32,704 nt of DNA from Phocaeicola coprocola DSM 17136. Lineage in GTDB: Bacteria; Bacteroidota; Bacteroidia; Bacteroidales; Bacteroidaceae. Below, piece by piece: positions 8,867 through 17,226 of the stretch. The stretch lies in the NCBI RefSeq assembly GCF_000154845.1, contig NZ_DS981466.1, forward strand, positions 1 to 32,704. The letters are read 5' to 3'. The notes beneath the pieces are model-generated. The model saw only the letters and a list, made by a program, of their open reading frames with translations, did no database searches and was not told the DNA's origin. The first letter of the stretch is position 1. Each line of letters begins with the position of its first letter. Made by a program: the position numbers and the translations under genes.

Positions 8867-9907
8867 TCAAATAAGTTGCATGCCCAGCTCAGCACATTCC
8901 CGACGCATCTCTTCGGGCCATATGCTAGCTTGTATTTCACCGATATGCGCTTTTCGTAAATACAGCATACAGAGGCGCGACTGTCCGATACCCCCTCCGA
9001 TACTAAGCGGAAGAGAACCTTCCAACAAACGTTTGTGGAAGTAAAGTTTAGTTCTTTCTTCCTTTCCTGCCAGTTCCAGCTGTTTTAGTAAAGCTGCTTT
9101 GTCAACACGAATACCCATTGATGAAAGCTCGATTGCTCTTCCAAGTACACTGTTCCAGATGAGCAGGTCACCATTCAGTCCCGGAAGTCCTGTTTTCGGA
9201 TCAATAGTTGTATAGTCATCGTAGTCCGGGGCACGTTTGTCGTGTGGATTTCCGTCACTCAGTTTGCCACCGATACCGATGATAAATACGGCTCCGTATC
9301 GTTCGGTAATCAAATCCTCACGTTCTTTAGGGGTTTTGTCCGGATACATATCAAGCAAATCCTGCGAATGAATAAAATGGACATCGTGAGGCAAGAATGA
9401 ACTGATTTGAGGATATACTTCACAAATCATATATTCAGTGCGGCGCATGGCCGAATAAATACGGGTAACGATACTCTTCAGGAAATCTACGGTTCGCTGT
9501 TCTGGAGTGATGACACGCTCCCAGTCCCATTGGTCTACATAAAGCGAATGCAGGTTTCCCAGTTCTTCGTCGGCACGGATTGCATTCATATCGGTATAAA
9601 TGCCATATCCTGGTTCTATATTATAGTCGGCAAGAGTTACCCGTTTCCATTTGGCCAGCGAGTGTACCACTTCGGCACGTTGTTCTCCCAAATCCTTTAT
9701 AGGGAAGGTTACAGGGCGCTCTACTCCATTCAAATCATCATTCATTCCCATACCGGTCAGAACAAAAAGCGGTGCCGTAACACGGCGTAAACGCAGTTCA
9801 GAAGACAGGTTTTGCTGGAAAAATTCTTTTATTTGTTTTATACCCAACTCGGTTTGCTTCATGTCAAGCAAAGGTTGATAGTTGGTAGGTTTTATTAGGT
9901 AACTCAT
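8867..9907 (-). CDS. asnA: Aspartate-ammonia ligase (asparagine synthetase A)
   Basis: A 346-residue enzyme that makes asparagine from aspartate, ammonia and ATP through an aspartyl-adenylate. It has the class II aminoacyl-tRNA-synthetase-like fold of AsnA. The sequence follows AsnA end to end: KQTELGIKQIKEFF at the N-terminus, RVTAPLFVLTGMGMNDDLNGVERPV, YVDQWDWERVI, and the C-terminal class II motif-3-like SIGGGIGQSRLCMLYLR. Length is close to the roughly 330 residues usual for the family. It appears monocistronic, with its own -7 box and terminator. Confidence 0.96.
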   Translation of the reverse strand: MSYLIKPTNYQPLLDMKQTELGIKQIKEFFQQNLSSELRLRRVTAPLFVLTGMGMNDDLNGVERPVTFPIKDLGEQRAEVVHSLAKWKRVTLADYNIEPGYGIYTDMNAIRADEELGNLHSLYVDQWDWERVITPEQRTVDFLKSIVTRIYSAMRRTEYMICEVYPQISSFLPHDVHFIHSQDLLDMYPDKTPKEREDLITERYGAVFIIGIGGKLSDGNPHDKRAPDYDDYTTIDPKTGLPGLNGDLLIWNSVLGRAIELSSMGIRVDKAALLKQLELAGKEERTKLYFHKRLLEGSLPLSIGGGIGQSRLCMLYLRKAHIGEIQASIWPEEMRRECAELGMQLI

Positions 9908-9940
9908 GTCTTTTTAATTTTCTGTATTTAAATATGTAGG

Positions 9941-9948
9941 CAAAGATA
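9941..9948 (-). promoter_or_regulatory. Putative promoter of asnA
   Basis: The complement reads TATCTTTG, 33 nt before the asnA ATG. An ATTG on the same strand (complement of 9968-9971) is 19 nt further upstream and could be a degenerate -33 TTTG. Confidence 0.55.
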
Positions 9949-10107
9949 ATTATATTTTGTAAAAATGCAATGTATTTGTTTGAAATATTATCATTGTGTG
10001 ATGATTATCTTTGTTTTTATTGATAAAATGGTAATTTGTTGTGTGTAAAAGTTTTATTCCTCTCTTATTTTTTTTCTCGAATATTAGGACGAAATACAGA
10101 ATAATTG

Positions 10108-10115
10108 TATTTTTG
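10108..10115 (+). promoter_or_regulatory. Putative -7 box for tRNA-Arg
   Basis: TATTTTTG matches TAnnTTTG and lies 19 nt before the mature tRNA 5' end. No TTTG -33 box is found at the standard distance. Confidence 0.5.
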
Positions 10116-10134
10116 CCATGGTTTTAGAAAATAT

Positions 10135-10206
10135 GCACCCATAGTTCAATGGATAGAATAATGGATTCCGGTTCCATCGATTGGGGTTCGACTCCCCATG
10201 GGTGTA
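10135..10206 (+). tRNA. tRNA-Arg (anticodon CCG)
   Basis: A complete 72-nt cloverleaf. The acceptor stem GCACCCA pairs with TGGGTGT (G-U at the first pair). The D stem is GTTC/GAAT, and the anticodon stem ATGGA/TCCAT has loop TTCCGGT, giving anticodon CCG for codon CGG. The T stem TGGGG/CCCCA has loop TTCGACT, and the discriminator base is A. CCA is not encoded, so it must be added enzymatically. A terminator follows 13 nt downstream. Confidence 0.96.
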
Positions 10207-10219
10207 CTAATGTAGTTTG

Positions 10220-10253
10220 AAAAGATTCTGATTATCAGAATCTTTTCTTTTTT
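10220..10253 (+). terminator. Terminator of tRNA-Arg and apparent intron target site
   Basis: A perfect 12-bp stem (AAAAGATTCTGA against TCAGAATCTTTT) with loop TTA is followed by C and a run of Ts. The group II intron begins directly after the T-run. Terminator hairpins with their T tract are the known target type of group IIC introns. Confidence 0.92.
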
Positions 10254-10932
10254 GTATGCTCGGCATGAGTATTAGCTAACGGGTGCAAGTCCCCAATGAG
10301 CCCTAATAGCGGGAATCATACAGCCAAAAGCAAGGGTGTCCATCGCGAGTTGGAATCTGAAAGAAGCTGGCGGCAAACATCTGGTCTGACGAACAGAAAC
10401 TTCATATAAGGCATATGACCGTGGGTAAGGTTGCGAAACAAACTAAAGCCCTATAGCTATTCGGGACGGTTAGTGTAAATGGAGCAGACATAAGATTGAA
10501 AGTTAATACCCTTATCCGAGGATGTCTCACGGACATATGGTGAGGATGAATGATTCGAAGTACCATGATGGAGTAAAGCTTGCCGTGAGAAGTCAGCAGA
10601 GGTCGTAGTACCCAAGGCATGTATGCCTATAGGGAAGGACCAAACTTTATTTAAACGGCATAACTGAAAACTACCGTTTGTTGGAACGAATGCATAAAAC
10701 CAAAACAGAAGTATTGGGCTACCTTTAAAGAGATAGGACGGAATCCGAAGGGTATAAAGGAGCGCAGACCTACAAATGGATGGTTGAAGAAGATGTCGTG
10801 GAAGTGTCTTTCGAAGAATACGAAAGGCATCCATAGTAAAGAACCGCCGTATGCCGAACGGCACGTACGGTGGTGTGAGAGGTCGGAAAACGAAAGTAGG
10901 AAGAAAACTACTTCGTTTTCCTCCTACTCGAT
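10254..10932 (+). mobile_element. ORF-less group II intron, group IIC-like
   Basis: About 679 nt of structured ribozyme sequence that closely tracks, from memory, the Oceanobacillus iheyensis group IIC intron. The 5' end GTATGCTCGGCATGAG corresponds to its GUGUGCCCGGCAUGGG. Domain I segments GCAAGGGTGTCC, TGGAATCTGAA, GGCGGCAAAC and AACTTCATAT follow in the same order. AGAAGTCAGCAGA and GTAGTACCC precede domain IV. Domain V (10843-10874) and a domain VI hairpin (10896-10927) end the intron at CTACTCGAT. The 3' border at about 10932 is inferred. Group II introns self-splice and move by reverse splicing with an intron-encoded reverse transcriptase. Here domain IV (roughly 10650-10840) is too short for one and shows no RT motifs, so mobility would need a protein supplied in trans. 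The first five bases, GTATG, depart from the usual GTGYG. Confidence 0.88.
10843..10874 (+). ncRNA. Group II intron domain V (catalytic hairpin)
   Basis: ACCGCCGT pairs with ACGGTGGT (one G-U), then a two-base bulge, then GCC/GGC capped by a GAAC loop. The catalytic triad reads CGC at 10845-10847, as in O. iheyensis IIC, rather than the AGC of most IIA and IIB introns. No base change that would obviously kill catalysis is visible. Confidence 0.88.
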
Positions 10933-11086
10933 TACGACGCTTACTTTCTGTCAGAGAAAGCAATCTTTTCTTAAATTATAATGGATTGTCCATTTGGGGA
11001 ATTCAGGAAATTTTCTGAATGAATTTATTTTCCGCAATTAAGTGACAAACAGATTTCTGTTGGAAATATCTGTAAAAGCTTCTCTT

Positions 11087-11968
11087 TTATTTGTTCCTTG
11101 TAGATAAAAATACTCCCAGCATAACCAGTAATACACCGATGAAGGCATAAATAGTCAACGTCTCGTTTAATACGACAAAGGCTGCTAAGGTAGTAAACAA
11201 TGGATTGAGATATAAATAGTTTGATGACATTATCGTACCGAGATGCATCAATACCATATTCCATACAACAAAGCAGACCAATGAAGCTAGAAGACTAAGG
11301 AATAGAAGGTTGATGAATACTTCAGGACGGAGAAATCCCTCCAGTGGAAAAGAAAAAGAATGGATGATGAAAGCTGGAAGTATTCCTAAAGTTCCATAGA
11401 AAAATATTTTGCGGGTAATGAATATAGAGCGGTATTTCTTCGAGAGTTTATTGATTATAAGACTGTAAAAGGCCCAGGATAATGCAGCTGCCAGTGTCAG
11501 AAAGTCTCCGATGGGGGAGAGTTTCAGAATCACGCTGCCATTGAATATAAGTATAGCTACGCCAATGAGTGCTGCTATAGATCCCAGAAGCCAGTTGTGG
11601 CTGACTTTATTATTTCTATCTGTCAGAAGTGATAGTCCCGTAGTTAGCAGAGGAGTAGCACATATTATAAAGGCTACATTAGTAGTCTGGGTAAATTTTA
11701 AGGCAGTATTTTCGGTCAGGAAATACAATGTACCTCCAGTTAGTCCGGCAGCAAACATAGTAAGTTCGTCTTTGATGCTGTCTGAAAAAATCTTGCGAGG
11801 AGAGATAAACCATATTCCGATATATGCAATAATGAAGCGGAGAAGAAATATTTCCTGAGGTGACAATCCGTTGTTTATCAGAATTTTTGTAGATATGAAT
11901 GTGGTTCCCCATACCGCTACGGTGAGAATAGCCAGAATGTGATATTTTGCCTTTAATGAACTTGTCAT
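11087..11968 (-). CDS. EamA/DMT-family inner-membrane transporter
   Basis: A 293-residue polytopic membrane protein with about ten hydrophobic segments arranged as two EamA repeats. The first starts at ILTVAVWGTTFISTKIL. The second starts at GDFLTLAAALSWAFYSLIINKL near residue 150. GGTLYFLTENTALKFTQTTNVAFII is a typical EamA helix 3-4 segment. Family members export amino acids or other small metabolites, and the substrate here cannot be told. The short basic tail STRNK is normal. It stands alone, flanked by the group II intron and a HAD gene terminator. Confidence 0.9.
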   Translation of the reverse strand: MTSSLKAKYHILAILTVAVWGTTFISTKILINNGLSPQEIFLLRFIIAYIGIWFISPRKIFSDSIKDELTMFAAGLTGGTLYFLTENTALKFTQTTNVAFIICATPLLTTGLSLLTDRNNKVSHNWLLGSIAALIGVAILIFNGSVILKLSPIGDFLTLAAALSWAFYSLIINKLSKKYRSIFITRKIFFYGTLGILPAFIIHSFSFPLEGFLRPEVFINLLFLSLLASLVCFVVWNMVLMHLGTIMSSNYLYLNPLFTTLAAFVVLNETLTIYAFIGVLLVMLGVFLSTRNK

Positions 11969-12004
11969 ATTAATTTATGTAATACTTGCTGCTGTAAATA
12001 TGCG

Positions 12005-12012
12005 CAAAATTA
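12005..12012 (-). promoter_or_regulatory. Putative -7 box for the EamA transporter gene
   Basis: The complement reads TAATTTTG, matching TAnnTTTG, 37 nt before the start codon. No -33 box is evident. Confidence 0.4.
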
Positions 12013-12069
12013 GATATATTTTCCATATTTCTGAGACTATATCAGATACTAATTTGTCAGCTGACAATA

Positions 12070-12108
12070 GTAAAAATAGAAAAGGCTGCTTCATCACGAG
12101 GCAGCCTT
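12070..12108 (-). terminator. Terminator of the HAD phosphatase gene
   Basis: AAGGCTGC (12082-12089) and GCAGCCTT (12101-12108) form a perfect 8-bp stem. On the minus strand it is followed by TTTCTATTTTTA. It lies 72 nt past the stop of the HAD gene at 12180. Confidence 0.75.
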
Positions 12109-12144
12109 CCCGAATATCCAATTGAATTTGTTAGGGTTAGTATA

Positions 12145-12160
12145 AGCATTTGTAAATGCT
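12145..12160. repeat. Short palindrome downstream of the HAD gene
   Basis: AGCATTT and AAATGCT are exact complements separated by GT. They sit between the HAD stop and its terminator. The function is unknown; it may only stabilise the transcript 3' end. Confidence 0.4.
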
Positions 12161-12179
12161 CAATTGCAAATATACGATT

Positions 12180-12908
12180 TTATTTGATTGCTTGATAAAA
12201 ATCTTTCCAATTCTTGCTGAAATCTGACATAGAATGGAAAAGATAATTAGCTCCTTCGTCCAGTAAGACTTTATCGGGCAGAGGACCAGTATTTACAGCT
12301 ACTGTAAAGATACCAGCAGCTACACCAGCACGTACTCCGAGAGGAGCATTTTCTACAACGATAGCTTCATTGGCTTTGACACCGGCTTTCTGAAGTCCCA
12401 TCAGATAAGGTTCCGGATTTGGCTTTCCATATTTTACATCGAAAGCTGTTACCATAAGCTCGCCTTTGAAAATATTTGGAAAATTTCTGTTCAAGCGTTC
12501 CAGCAATGATTTCTGTCCTGAGCCTGTTACTACCACTGGAATCAAATTGTCTTCCTTTATCTGATTGAGCAGTTCGAGTGCTCCCGGCATTCGTTCGGCC
12601 TTAGGAAGGGAATTGAAAATATCGCTTTTAGTCTGATAGATTTTTTTTATTTCCTCTTCGGTTGCTTCTCTATGACGCTGTCGGGTACTTACTATATTGA
12701 TTGTTGATGCCCCTGTACGTCCTTCGTGCATATATGCTTCTTCCGGACTCAGATGCATACCGTACTGCTTCATGGCTTCGTGCCAGGCTGCTGCATGATT
12801 TTTCATGGAATCGAATAATACACCGTCCATATCAAACAGTACAGCTTTCAGGTTCAGTTTATCAAAATGATGGGTTGTGAGATAATTTTCTATTGCTTGT
12901 TGGAACAT
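12180..12908 (-). CDS. HAD-superfamily phosphatase, beta-phosphoglucomutase-like
   Basis: A 242-residue cytoplasmic HAD hydrolase. Motif I is VLFDMDGVLFDSM with nucleophile Asp26 and acid/base Asp28. Motif II is VVVTGSG, motif III is the Lys of FDVKYGKPNPEPYL, and motif IV is EAIVVENAPLGVRAG. The alpha-helical cap between motifs I and II (HEGRTGASTINIV) is of the beta-phosphoglucomutase/phosphatase subclass C1. Substrates of this group are sugar phosphates or phosphonates; the exact one is unknown. It lies just downstream of pgi on the same strand but beyond a long hairpin, so it is probably a separate unit. Confidence 0.88.
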   Translation of the reverse strand: MFQQAIENYLTTHHFDKLNLKAVLFDMDGVLFDSMKNHAAAWHEAMKQYGMHLSPEEAYMHEGRTGASTINIVSTRQRHREATEEEIKKIYQTKSDIFNSLPKAERMPGALELLNQIKEDNLIPVVVTGSGQKSLLERLNRNFPNIFKGELMVTAFDVKYGKPNPEPYLMGLQKAGVKANEAIVVENAPLGVRAGVAAGIFTVAVNTGPLPDKVLLDEGANYLFHSMSDFSKNWKDFYQAIK

Positions 12909-12949
12909 CTTTTTCAGTTTAAGAATAAACTACATATGTGTAAATAATG

Positions 12950-13024
12950 AAAAAATGAATAATGATAAATGAAGAGCGGTATTGATACTGGTTACCGCTT
13001 TCCACTTATCATTATTCATTTTTT
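12950..13024. terminator. Long imperfect hairpin after pgi
   Basis: The outer arms (12950-12968 and 13006-13024) are a perfect 19-bp AT-rich inverted repeat. After an internal bulge the stem continues with AGCGGTA/TACCGCT. It ends in six Ts in either direction and separates pgi from the HAD gene. A terminator is the simplest reading; its length also suits a small dispersed repeat. Confidence 0.75.
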
Positions 13025-13036
13025 ATTGTTTAATTT

Positions 13037-14383
13037 TTATTTTAAACGAGCTTGAATAGCCTTAGTTTCTTCTTCATATCCAGGTTTATTCAACAAAGCA
13101 AACATGTTTTTCTTGTAAGCTTCTACACCTGGCTGGTTGAACGGATTAATTTCAAGCAGATAGCCGCTGATACCGCAAGCTTTTTCGAAGAAATAAATCA
13201 ATTGTCCCAAATAGTATTCGTTCAGTTTTGGAACACTTACGCGCATGTTAGGTACTCCACCGTCAACGTGTGCCAGCTGAGTTCCAAGTTCTGCCATTTT
13301 ATTGACTTCATCTACGCGTTTTCCTGCCAGGAAGTTCAAGCCGTCCAGATTTTCTTCGTCTGAAGGTACATGAAGTTCGTGGTTAGGAGTTTCAACAGAA
13401 ATCACTGTTTCATAGATGGTACGTTCGCCTTCCTGAATCCATTGTCCCATAGAGTGCAGGTCAGTAGAGAAGTCTACAGAGCTAGGATAGATACCTTTGT
13501 GATCTTTACCTTCAGATTCTCCGTAAAGCTGTTTCCACCATTCCATGAAATAATGCAACTTAGGCTGGAAGTTTACCAGAATTTCAATCTTCTTTCCGTT
13601 CTGATACAGTTCGTTACGAGTTGCTGCATAAAGAGCGGCAGGATTTTCCATCATATTCTGGTTAGCACAAACTTCTTCCATCTTGCGCGCACCTTCTACC
13701 AACTGGTCGATATCGATACCTGCTACAGCGATAGGCAATAATCCTACTGGAGTCAGAACAGAGAAACGACCACCTACATTATCAGGAATAATGAATGATT
13801 TGTAGCCTTCTTTGTCAGCAGTTACGCGAGCAGCACCTTTCTTTGCATCAGTTACGGCAACGATAACCTTACGTGCCATTTCTTTGCCGCGCTGGTCTTC
13901 GCATTGTTTTTTCAGCAGGCGGAAAGCCAAAGCTGTTTCAGTAGTAGTACCTGATTTAGAGATATTGATTACACCGAATTTCTTGTCTTTCAGGAAAGAA
14001 GTCAGCTCGTACAAGTAATCTTCACCAATGTTGTGTCCGGCAAAGATGATAGTAGGCTGTCCTGCTTTCTTTTCTTGCAACCACAAGAAGCTGTTGGACA
14101 TAGCTTCGATAACGGCGCGGGCACCCAGATAGCTTCCGCCGATACCAGCAACAACTACAACTTCACAGTTTTCGTGCAGAACCTGTGCTGTAGCTTTTAA
14201 GTCGTCCAGATGTTCTTTAGTAATGGAAGAAGGCAAATGTAACCAGCCCAGGAAGTCGTTTCCCAGTCCTGTACCTTTTTCCAATGTTTCCATACATGCT
14301 CTTACCTTAGGTTCGTAAGCAGCTAGTTTGTCTTTGGAAATAAAACCTAAAGACTTGTTGATTTCAAGTTTAATATTTTCCAT
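13037..14383 (-). CDS. pgi: Glucose-6-phosphate isomerase
   Basis: A 448-residue enzyme that interconverts glucose 6-phosphate and fructose 6-phosphate. It belongs to the short bacterial PGI type (about 450 residues). Two SIS sugar-phosphate-binding segments are visible: [15 protein letters not shown] (about 78-92) and [16 protein letters not shown] (about 139-154). The catalytic region [18 protein letters not shown] and the C-terminal [12 protein letters not shown], with the active-site Lys, are also seen. It lies 15 nt downstream of gpsA on the same strand and is the last gene of the lysS-gpsA-pgi run, closed by the long hairpin at 12950-13024. Confidence 0.97.
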   Translation of the reverse strand: MENIKLEINKSLGFISKDKLAAYEPKVRACMETLEKGTGLGNDFLGWLHLPSSITKEHLDDLKATAQVLHENCEVVVVAGIGGSYLGARAVIEAMSNSFLWLQEKKAGQPTIIFAGHNIGEDYLYELTSFLKDKKFGVINISKSGTTTETALAFRLLKKQCEDQRGKEMARKVIVAVTDAKKGAARVTADKEGYKSFIIPDNVGGRFSVLTPVGLLPIAVAGIDIDQLVEGARKMEEVCANQNMMENPAALYAATRNELYQNGKKIEILVNFQPKLHYFMEWWKQLYGESEGKDHKGIYPSSVDFSTDLHSMGQWIQEGERTIYETVISVETPNHELHVPSDEENLDGLNFLAGKRVDEVNKMAELGTQLAHVDGGVPNMRVSVPKLNEYYLGQLIYFFEKACGISGYLLEINPFNQPGVEAYKKNMFALLNKPGYEEETKAIQARLK

Positions 14384-14398
14384 AAATATTCTTCTTTA

Positions 14399-15394
14399 TT
14401 ATCTGAATGAATCAGTCAGTAATTTGATTTCAATCATTGGAGAAATCCGTTCATACAAAATGTTGTAAACGGCGTCTACTATCGGCATATTGACGTGCAG
14501 ATGCTTGTTCAGTTCCTTGATACATTTGGTGCCGTAATAGCCTTCGGCTATCATTTCCATTTCTATCTGTGCGCTTTTTACCGAATATCCTTTTCCTATC
14601 ATTGTTCCGAATACACGGTTACGGCTGAAGTTGGAATATGATGTAACCAACAGGTCGCCCAAGTAGGCCGAATCGTTTGTACACCGGTCTACCGGATGTA
14701 CTGTATCGAGAAAACGGTTCATTTCCTGAAGAGCATTCGAAACCAGTACTGCCTGAAAGTTGTCTCCGTATTTCAGGCCGCTGCATATTCCGGCAGCTAT
14801 GGCATACACATTCTTCAAAACAGATGCATATTCTATACCTGCTACATCGGTATTGACCGATGTCTTGATATAGTGTCCCGAAAGCTGTCGGGCAAACATC
14901 TTCGCTTTTTCAATGTCTTTACATCCGACGGTCAGATAAGACAAGCGTTCCAATGCCACTTCTTCTGCATGACATGGACCAGCCAGTACAGCAATGTTCT
15001 CTTCTGGAACATCGTACATTTTATGAAAGTAGTCGGACACAATCAAGTTTTCATCGGGAACAATTCCCTTGATTGCCGTCACAATGAATTTATCCTTGAG
15101 TTTTGTCTTTAGCTTTTTAAGGTGGCTTTTCAGATATGGCGAAGGAGTTACGAATATTAGTGTATCCGATTCCTTTACTACCTTATTTATATCTGATGAA
15201 AAGTTGATGCACCTCATGTCGAAGCGCACACTAGTCAGGTAAGCCGGATTATGCCCCAGACGCCGAAATTCTTCAATTCGGTCGTCGCGGCGCATATACC
15301 AGTTTATCGAGTCGGCCTGGGACAATATAATTTTGGCTATTGCCGTTGCCCAGCTTCCTCCACCCATGATTGCTATTTTCCCGGGGAGTTTCAT
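14399..15394 (-). CDS. gpsA: Glycerol-3-phosphate dehydrogenase [NAD(P)+]
   Basis: A 331-residue cytoplasmic enzyme that reduces dihydroxyacetone phosphate to sn-glycerol 3-phosphate for phospholipid synthesis. The N-terminal Rossmann loop reads IAIMGGGSWATAIAK, with GGGSWA at 11-16. TAIKGIVPDEN carries Lys109, and AGPCHAEE at 138-145 replaces the more usual AGPSFAxE. The C-terminal helical domain has catalytic Lys194 in ASVLKNVYAIAAG. It begins 1 nt after the lysS stop and is followed 15 nt later by pgi, so the three are almost certainly co-transcribed from a promoter upstream of lysS. Confidence 0.96.
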   Translation of the reverse strand: MKLPGKIAIMGGGSWATAIAKIILSQADSINWYMRRDDRIEEFRRLGHNPAYLTSVRFDMRCINFSSDINKVVKESDTLIFVTPSPYLKSHLKKLKTKLKDKFIVTAIKGIVPDENLIVSDYFHKMYDVPEENIAVLAGPCHAEEVALERLSYLTVGCKDIEKAKMFARQLSGHYIKTSVNTDVAGIEYASVLKNVYAIAAGICSGLKYGDNFQAVLVSNALQEMNRFLDTVHPVDRCTNDSAYLGDLLVTSYSNFSRNRVFGTMIGKGYSVKSAQIEMEMIAEGYYGTKCIKELNKHLHVNMPIVDAVYNILYERISPMIEIKLLTDSFR

Positions 15395-15395
15395 T

Positions 15396-17138
15396 TTAGC
15401 CTATTTTCTGTATCCAGCCAGCTACTTCGTCGACGCTAGGATTCTTCAATTCTAATTTATATTTTTTATTCACTCCGCAGATGTCCTGATGTAATTTTTG
15501 CGGATTAACATCTTTCATGTCTGAAACCAAGTTGTAACCGGCTTTCTGAATCACCGGAACCCATTCTTCGGCAATACCCAGTTCCATGAACTTAGCAGGA
15601 GCGTCTTTCGGGATAACCTTTTCCGGACGCATCTGCGGGAAGAACAATACTTCCTGAATGGTGCTTTGTCCTGTCATCAGCATGACCAGACGGTCCATAC
15701 CGATTCCCATACCAGAAGTAGGAGGCATACCGTATTCCAGTGCGCGAACAAAGTCTTTGTCGATAATCATAGCCTCGTCGTCACCCTTTTCGCTCAGACG
15801 CATCTGCTCTTCGAAACGTTCAAGCTGGTCGATCGGGTCGTTAAGTTCTGAATATGCGTTACAAAGTTCTTTTCCGTTAACCATCAACTCGAAACGTTCA
15901 GTCAGATCCGGATTGTTGCGATGACGTTTAGTCAGCGGTGACATTTCGATAGGGTAATCAGTGATGAAAGTAGGCTGGATATAATTTCCTTCGCAGAATT
16001 CGCCGAAGATTTCGTCTATCAGCTTGCCTTTTCCCATTGTATCGTCTATCTCCATGTTCAGTTTCTGGCAGACTTCGCGGATCTGTTCTTCATTCATTCC
16101 GGTGAGGTCGTATCCTGTAAATTCTTTGATTGAATCGAGCATGGTAACACGCTTGAACGGAGCCTTGAAGTTGATTATGTTATCACCTACCTTAACTTCT
16201 GTTGTACCGTTTACATCCATACAGATCTTTTCGATCATATTTTCAGTAAACTTCATCATCCAGTTGTAATCCTTGTAGGCTACGTAAATTTCCATACAAG
16301 TGAATTCTGGGTTATGAGTACGGTCCATACCTTCATTACGGAAGTTCTTTCCGATTTCGTATACACCTTCAAATCCACCTACGATCAGACGTTTCAGGTA
16401 AAGTTCGCTGGCAATACGCATATACAAAGGAATATCAAGTGCATTATGGTGAGTAATGAACGGACGTGCCGCAGCTCCTCCGGCGATAGATTGCAGGATA
16501 GGAGTTTCAACTTCGATGTATCCTTTCGAATTGAAATACTCACGCATAGAGTTATATACCTTATTGCGTTTCAGGAATATATCTTTTACTCCATCGTTTA
16601 CTACCAGGTCTACGTAGCGCTGGCGGTAACGGAGTTCTGGATCATCGAATTTATCGTAAGCTACACCATCTTTATATTTTACGATAGGAAGCGGGCGGAT
16701 AGATTTTGACAAAACAGTCAGTTTCTGTGCATGGATAGAAATTTCACCCATCTGAGTACGGAATACGAAACCTTCAATGCCGATAAAATCACCCAGGTCG
16801 AGCAGACGTTTGAATACTACATTGTATAAATCCTTGTTTTCATCAGGGCATATATCATCGCGGGTAATGTATATCTGAATACGACCTTTAGAGTCTTGTA
16901 ACTCAACGAAAGAAGCCTTACCCATAACACGGCGTGACATGATACGTCCTGCAACAGATACTTTGCGCGGTTCTGCCTCGTCATCCTTAAATTCGGCTTT
17001 TATATCAGTCGAAAATGCATTGGTTACATACTCGGCAGCAGGGTACGGATCGATGCCCATCGCTCTCATTTCATTCAGACTGTTACGTCTGATAATCTCC
17101 TGTTCACTTAGTTCTAATACGTTCATTTGTTGATACAT
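15396..17138 (-). CDS. lysS: Lysyl-tRNA synthetase, class II, with C-terminal extension
   Basis: A 580-residue enzyme that charges tRNA-Lys. The N-terminal OB-fold anticodon domain (about 55-165: [23 protein letters not shown]) precedes the class II core. Motif 2 is [20 protein letters not shown] and motif 3 is [15 protein letters not shown]. The core ends near residue 505 with FFPQMRPEK. About 70 further residues form a helical tail ([35 protein letters not shown]) resembling a helix-hairpin-helix domain, which shorter class II LysRS proteins lack. It is the first gene of lysS-gpsA-pgi, with a 1-nt gap to gpsA, and is divergent from the nitrilase gene. Confidence 0.96.
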   Translation of the reverse strand: MYQQMNVLELSEQEIIRRNSLNEMRAMGIDPYPAAEYVTNAFSTDIKAEFKDDEAEPRKVSVAGRIMSRRVMGKASFVELQDSKGRIQIYITRDDICPDENKDLYNVVFKRLLDLGDFIGIEGFVFRTQMGEISIHAQKLTVLSKSIRPLPIVKYKDGVAYDKFDDPELRYRQRYVDLVVNDGVKDIFLKRNKVYNSMREYFNSKGYIEVETPILQSIAGGAAARPFITHHNALDIPLYMRIASELYLKRLIVGGFEGVYEIGKNFRNEGMDRTHNPEFTCMEIYVAYKDYNWMMKFTENMIEKICMDVNGTTEVKVGDNIINFKAPFKRVTMLDSIKEFTGYDLTGMNEEQIREVCQKLNMEIDDTMGKGKLIDEIFGEFCEGNYIQPTFITDYPIEMSPLTKRHRNNPDLTERFELMVNGKELCNAYSELNDPIDQLERFEEQMRLSEKGDDEAMIIDKDFVRALEYGMPPTSGMGIGMDRLVMLMTGQSTIQEVLFFPQMRPEKVIPKDAPAKFMELGIAEEWVPVIQKAGYNLVSDMKDVNPQKLHQDICGVNKKYKLELKNPSVDEVAGWIQKIG

Positions 17139-17204
17139 TAACTCAATTTCGCTACAAAAATAACAAAGTTTTTGTAAACAACATCTAAATCAGGCTACTT
17201 TTAT

Positions 17205-17212
17205 TACCTTTG
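17205..17212 (+). promoter_or_regulatory. Putative -7 box for the nitrilase-family gene
   Basis: TACCTTTG fits TAnnTTTG but ends only 14 nt before the first ATG at 17227. A start site about 7 nt past the box would leave a leader of under 10 nt, or favour the in-frame ATGs at 17239 or 17245. Confidence 0.5.
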
Positions 17213-17226
17213 GGCGTACTGAATTT

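Noticed and set aside
8756..8959. 67-residue plus-strand frame at the asnA 3' end
   Set aside because: It spans the asnA terminator hairpin and the antisense of asnA, with no protein features.
10457..10963. 168-residue minus-strand open frame, plus smaller frames (10402-10620, 10784-10981)
   Set aside because: They lie over the structured group II intron RNA. Their translations have no domain-like features, and the DNA pattern is explained by the ribozyme.
11001..11020. ATTCAG/CTGAAT inverted repeat between the intron and the EamA gene
   Set aside because: The stem is only 6 strong pairs with a weak T tail. It may be chance in AT-rich DNA, so it is not called as a terminator.
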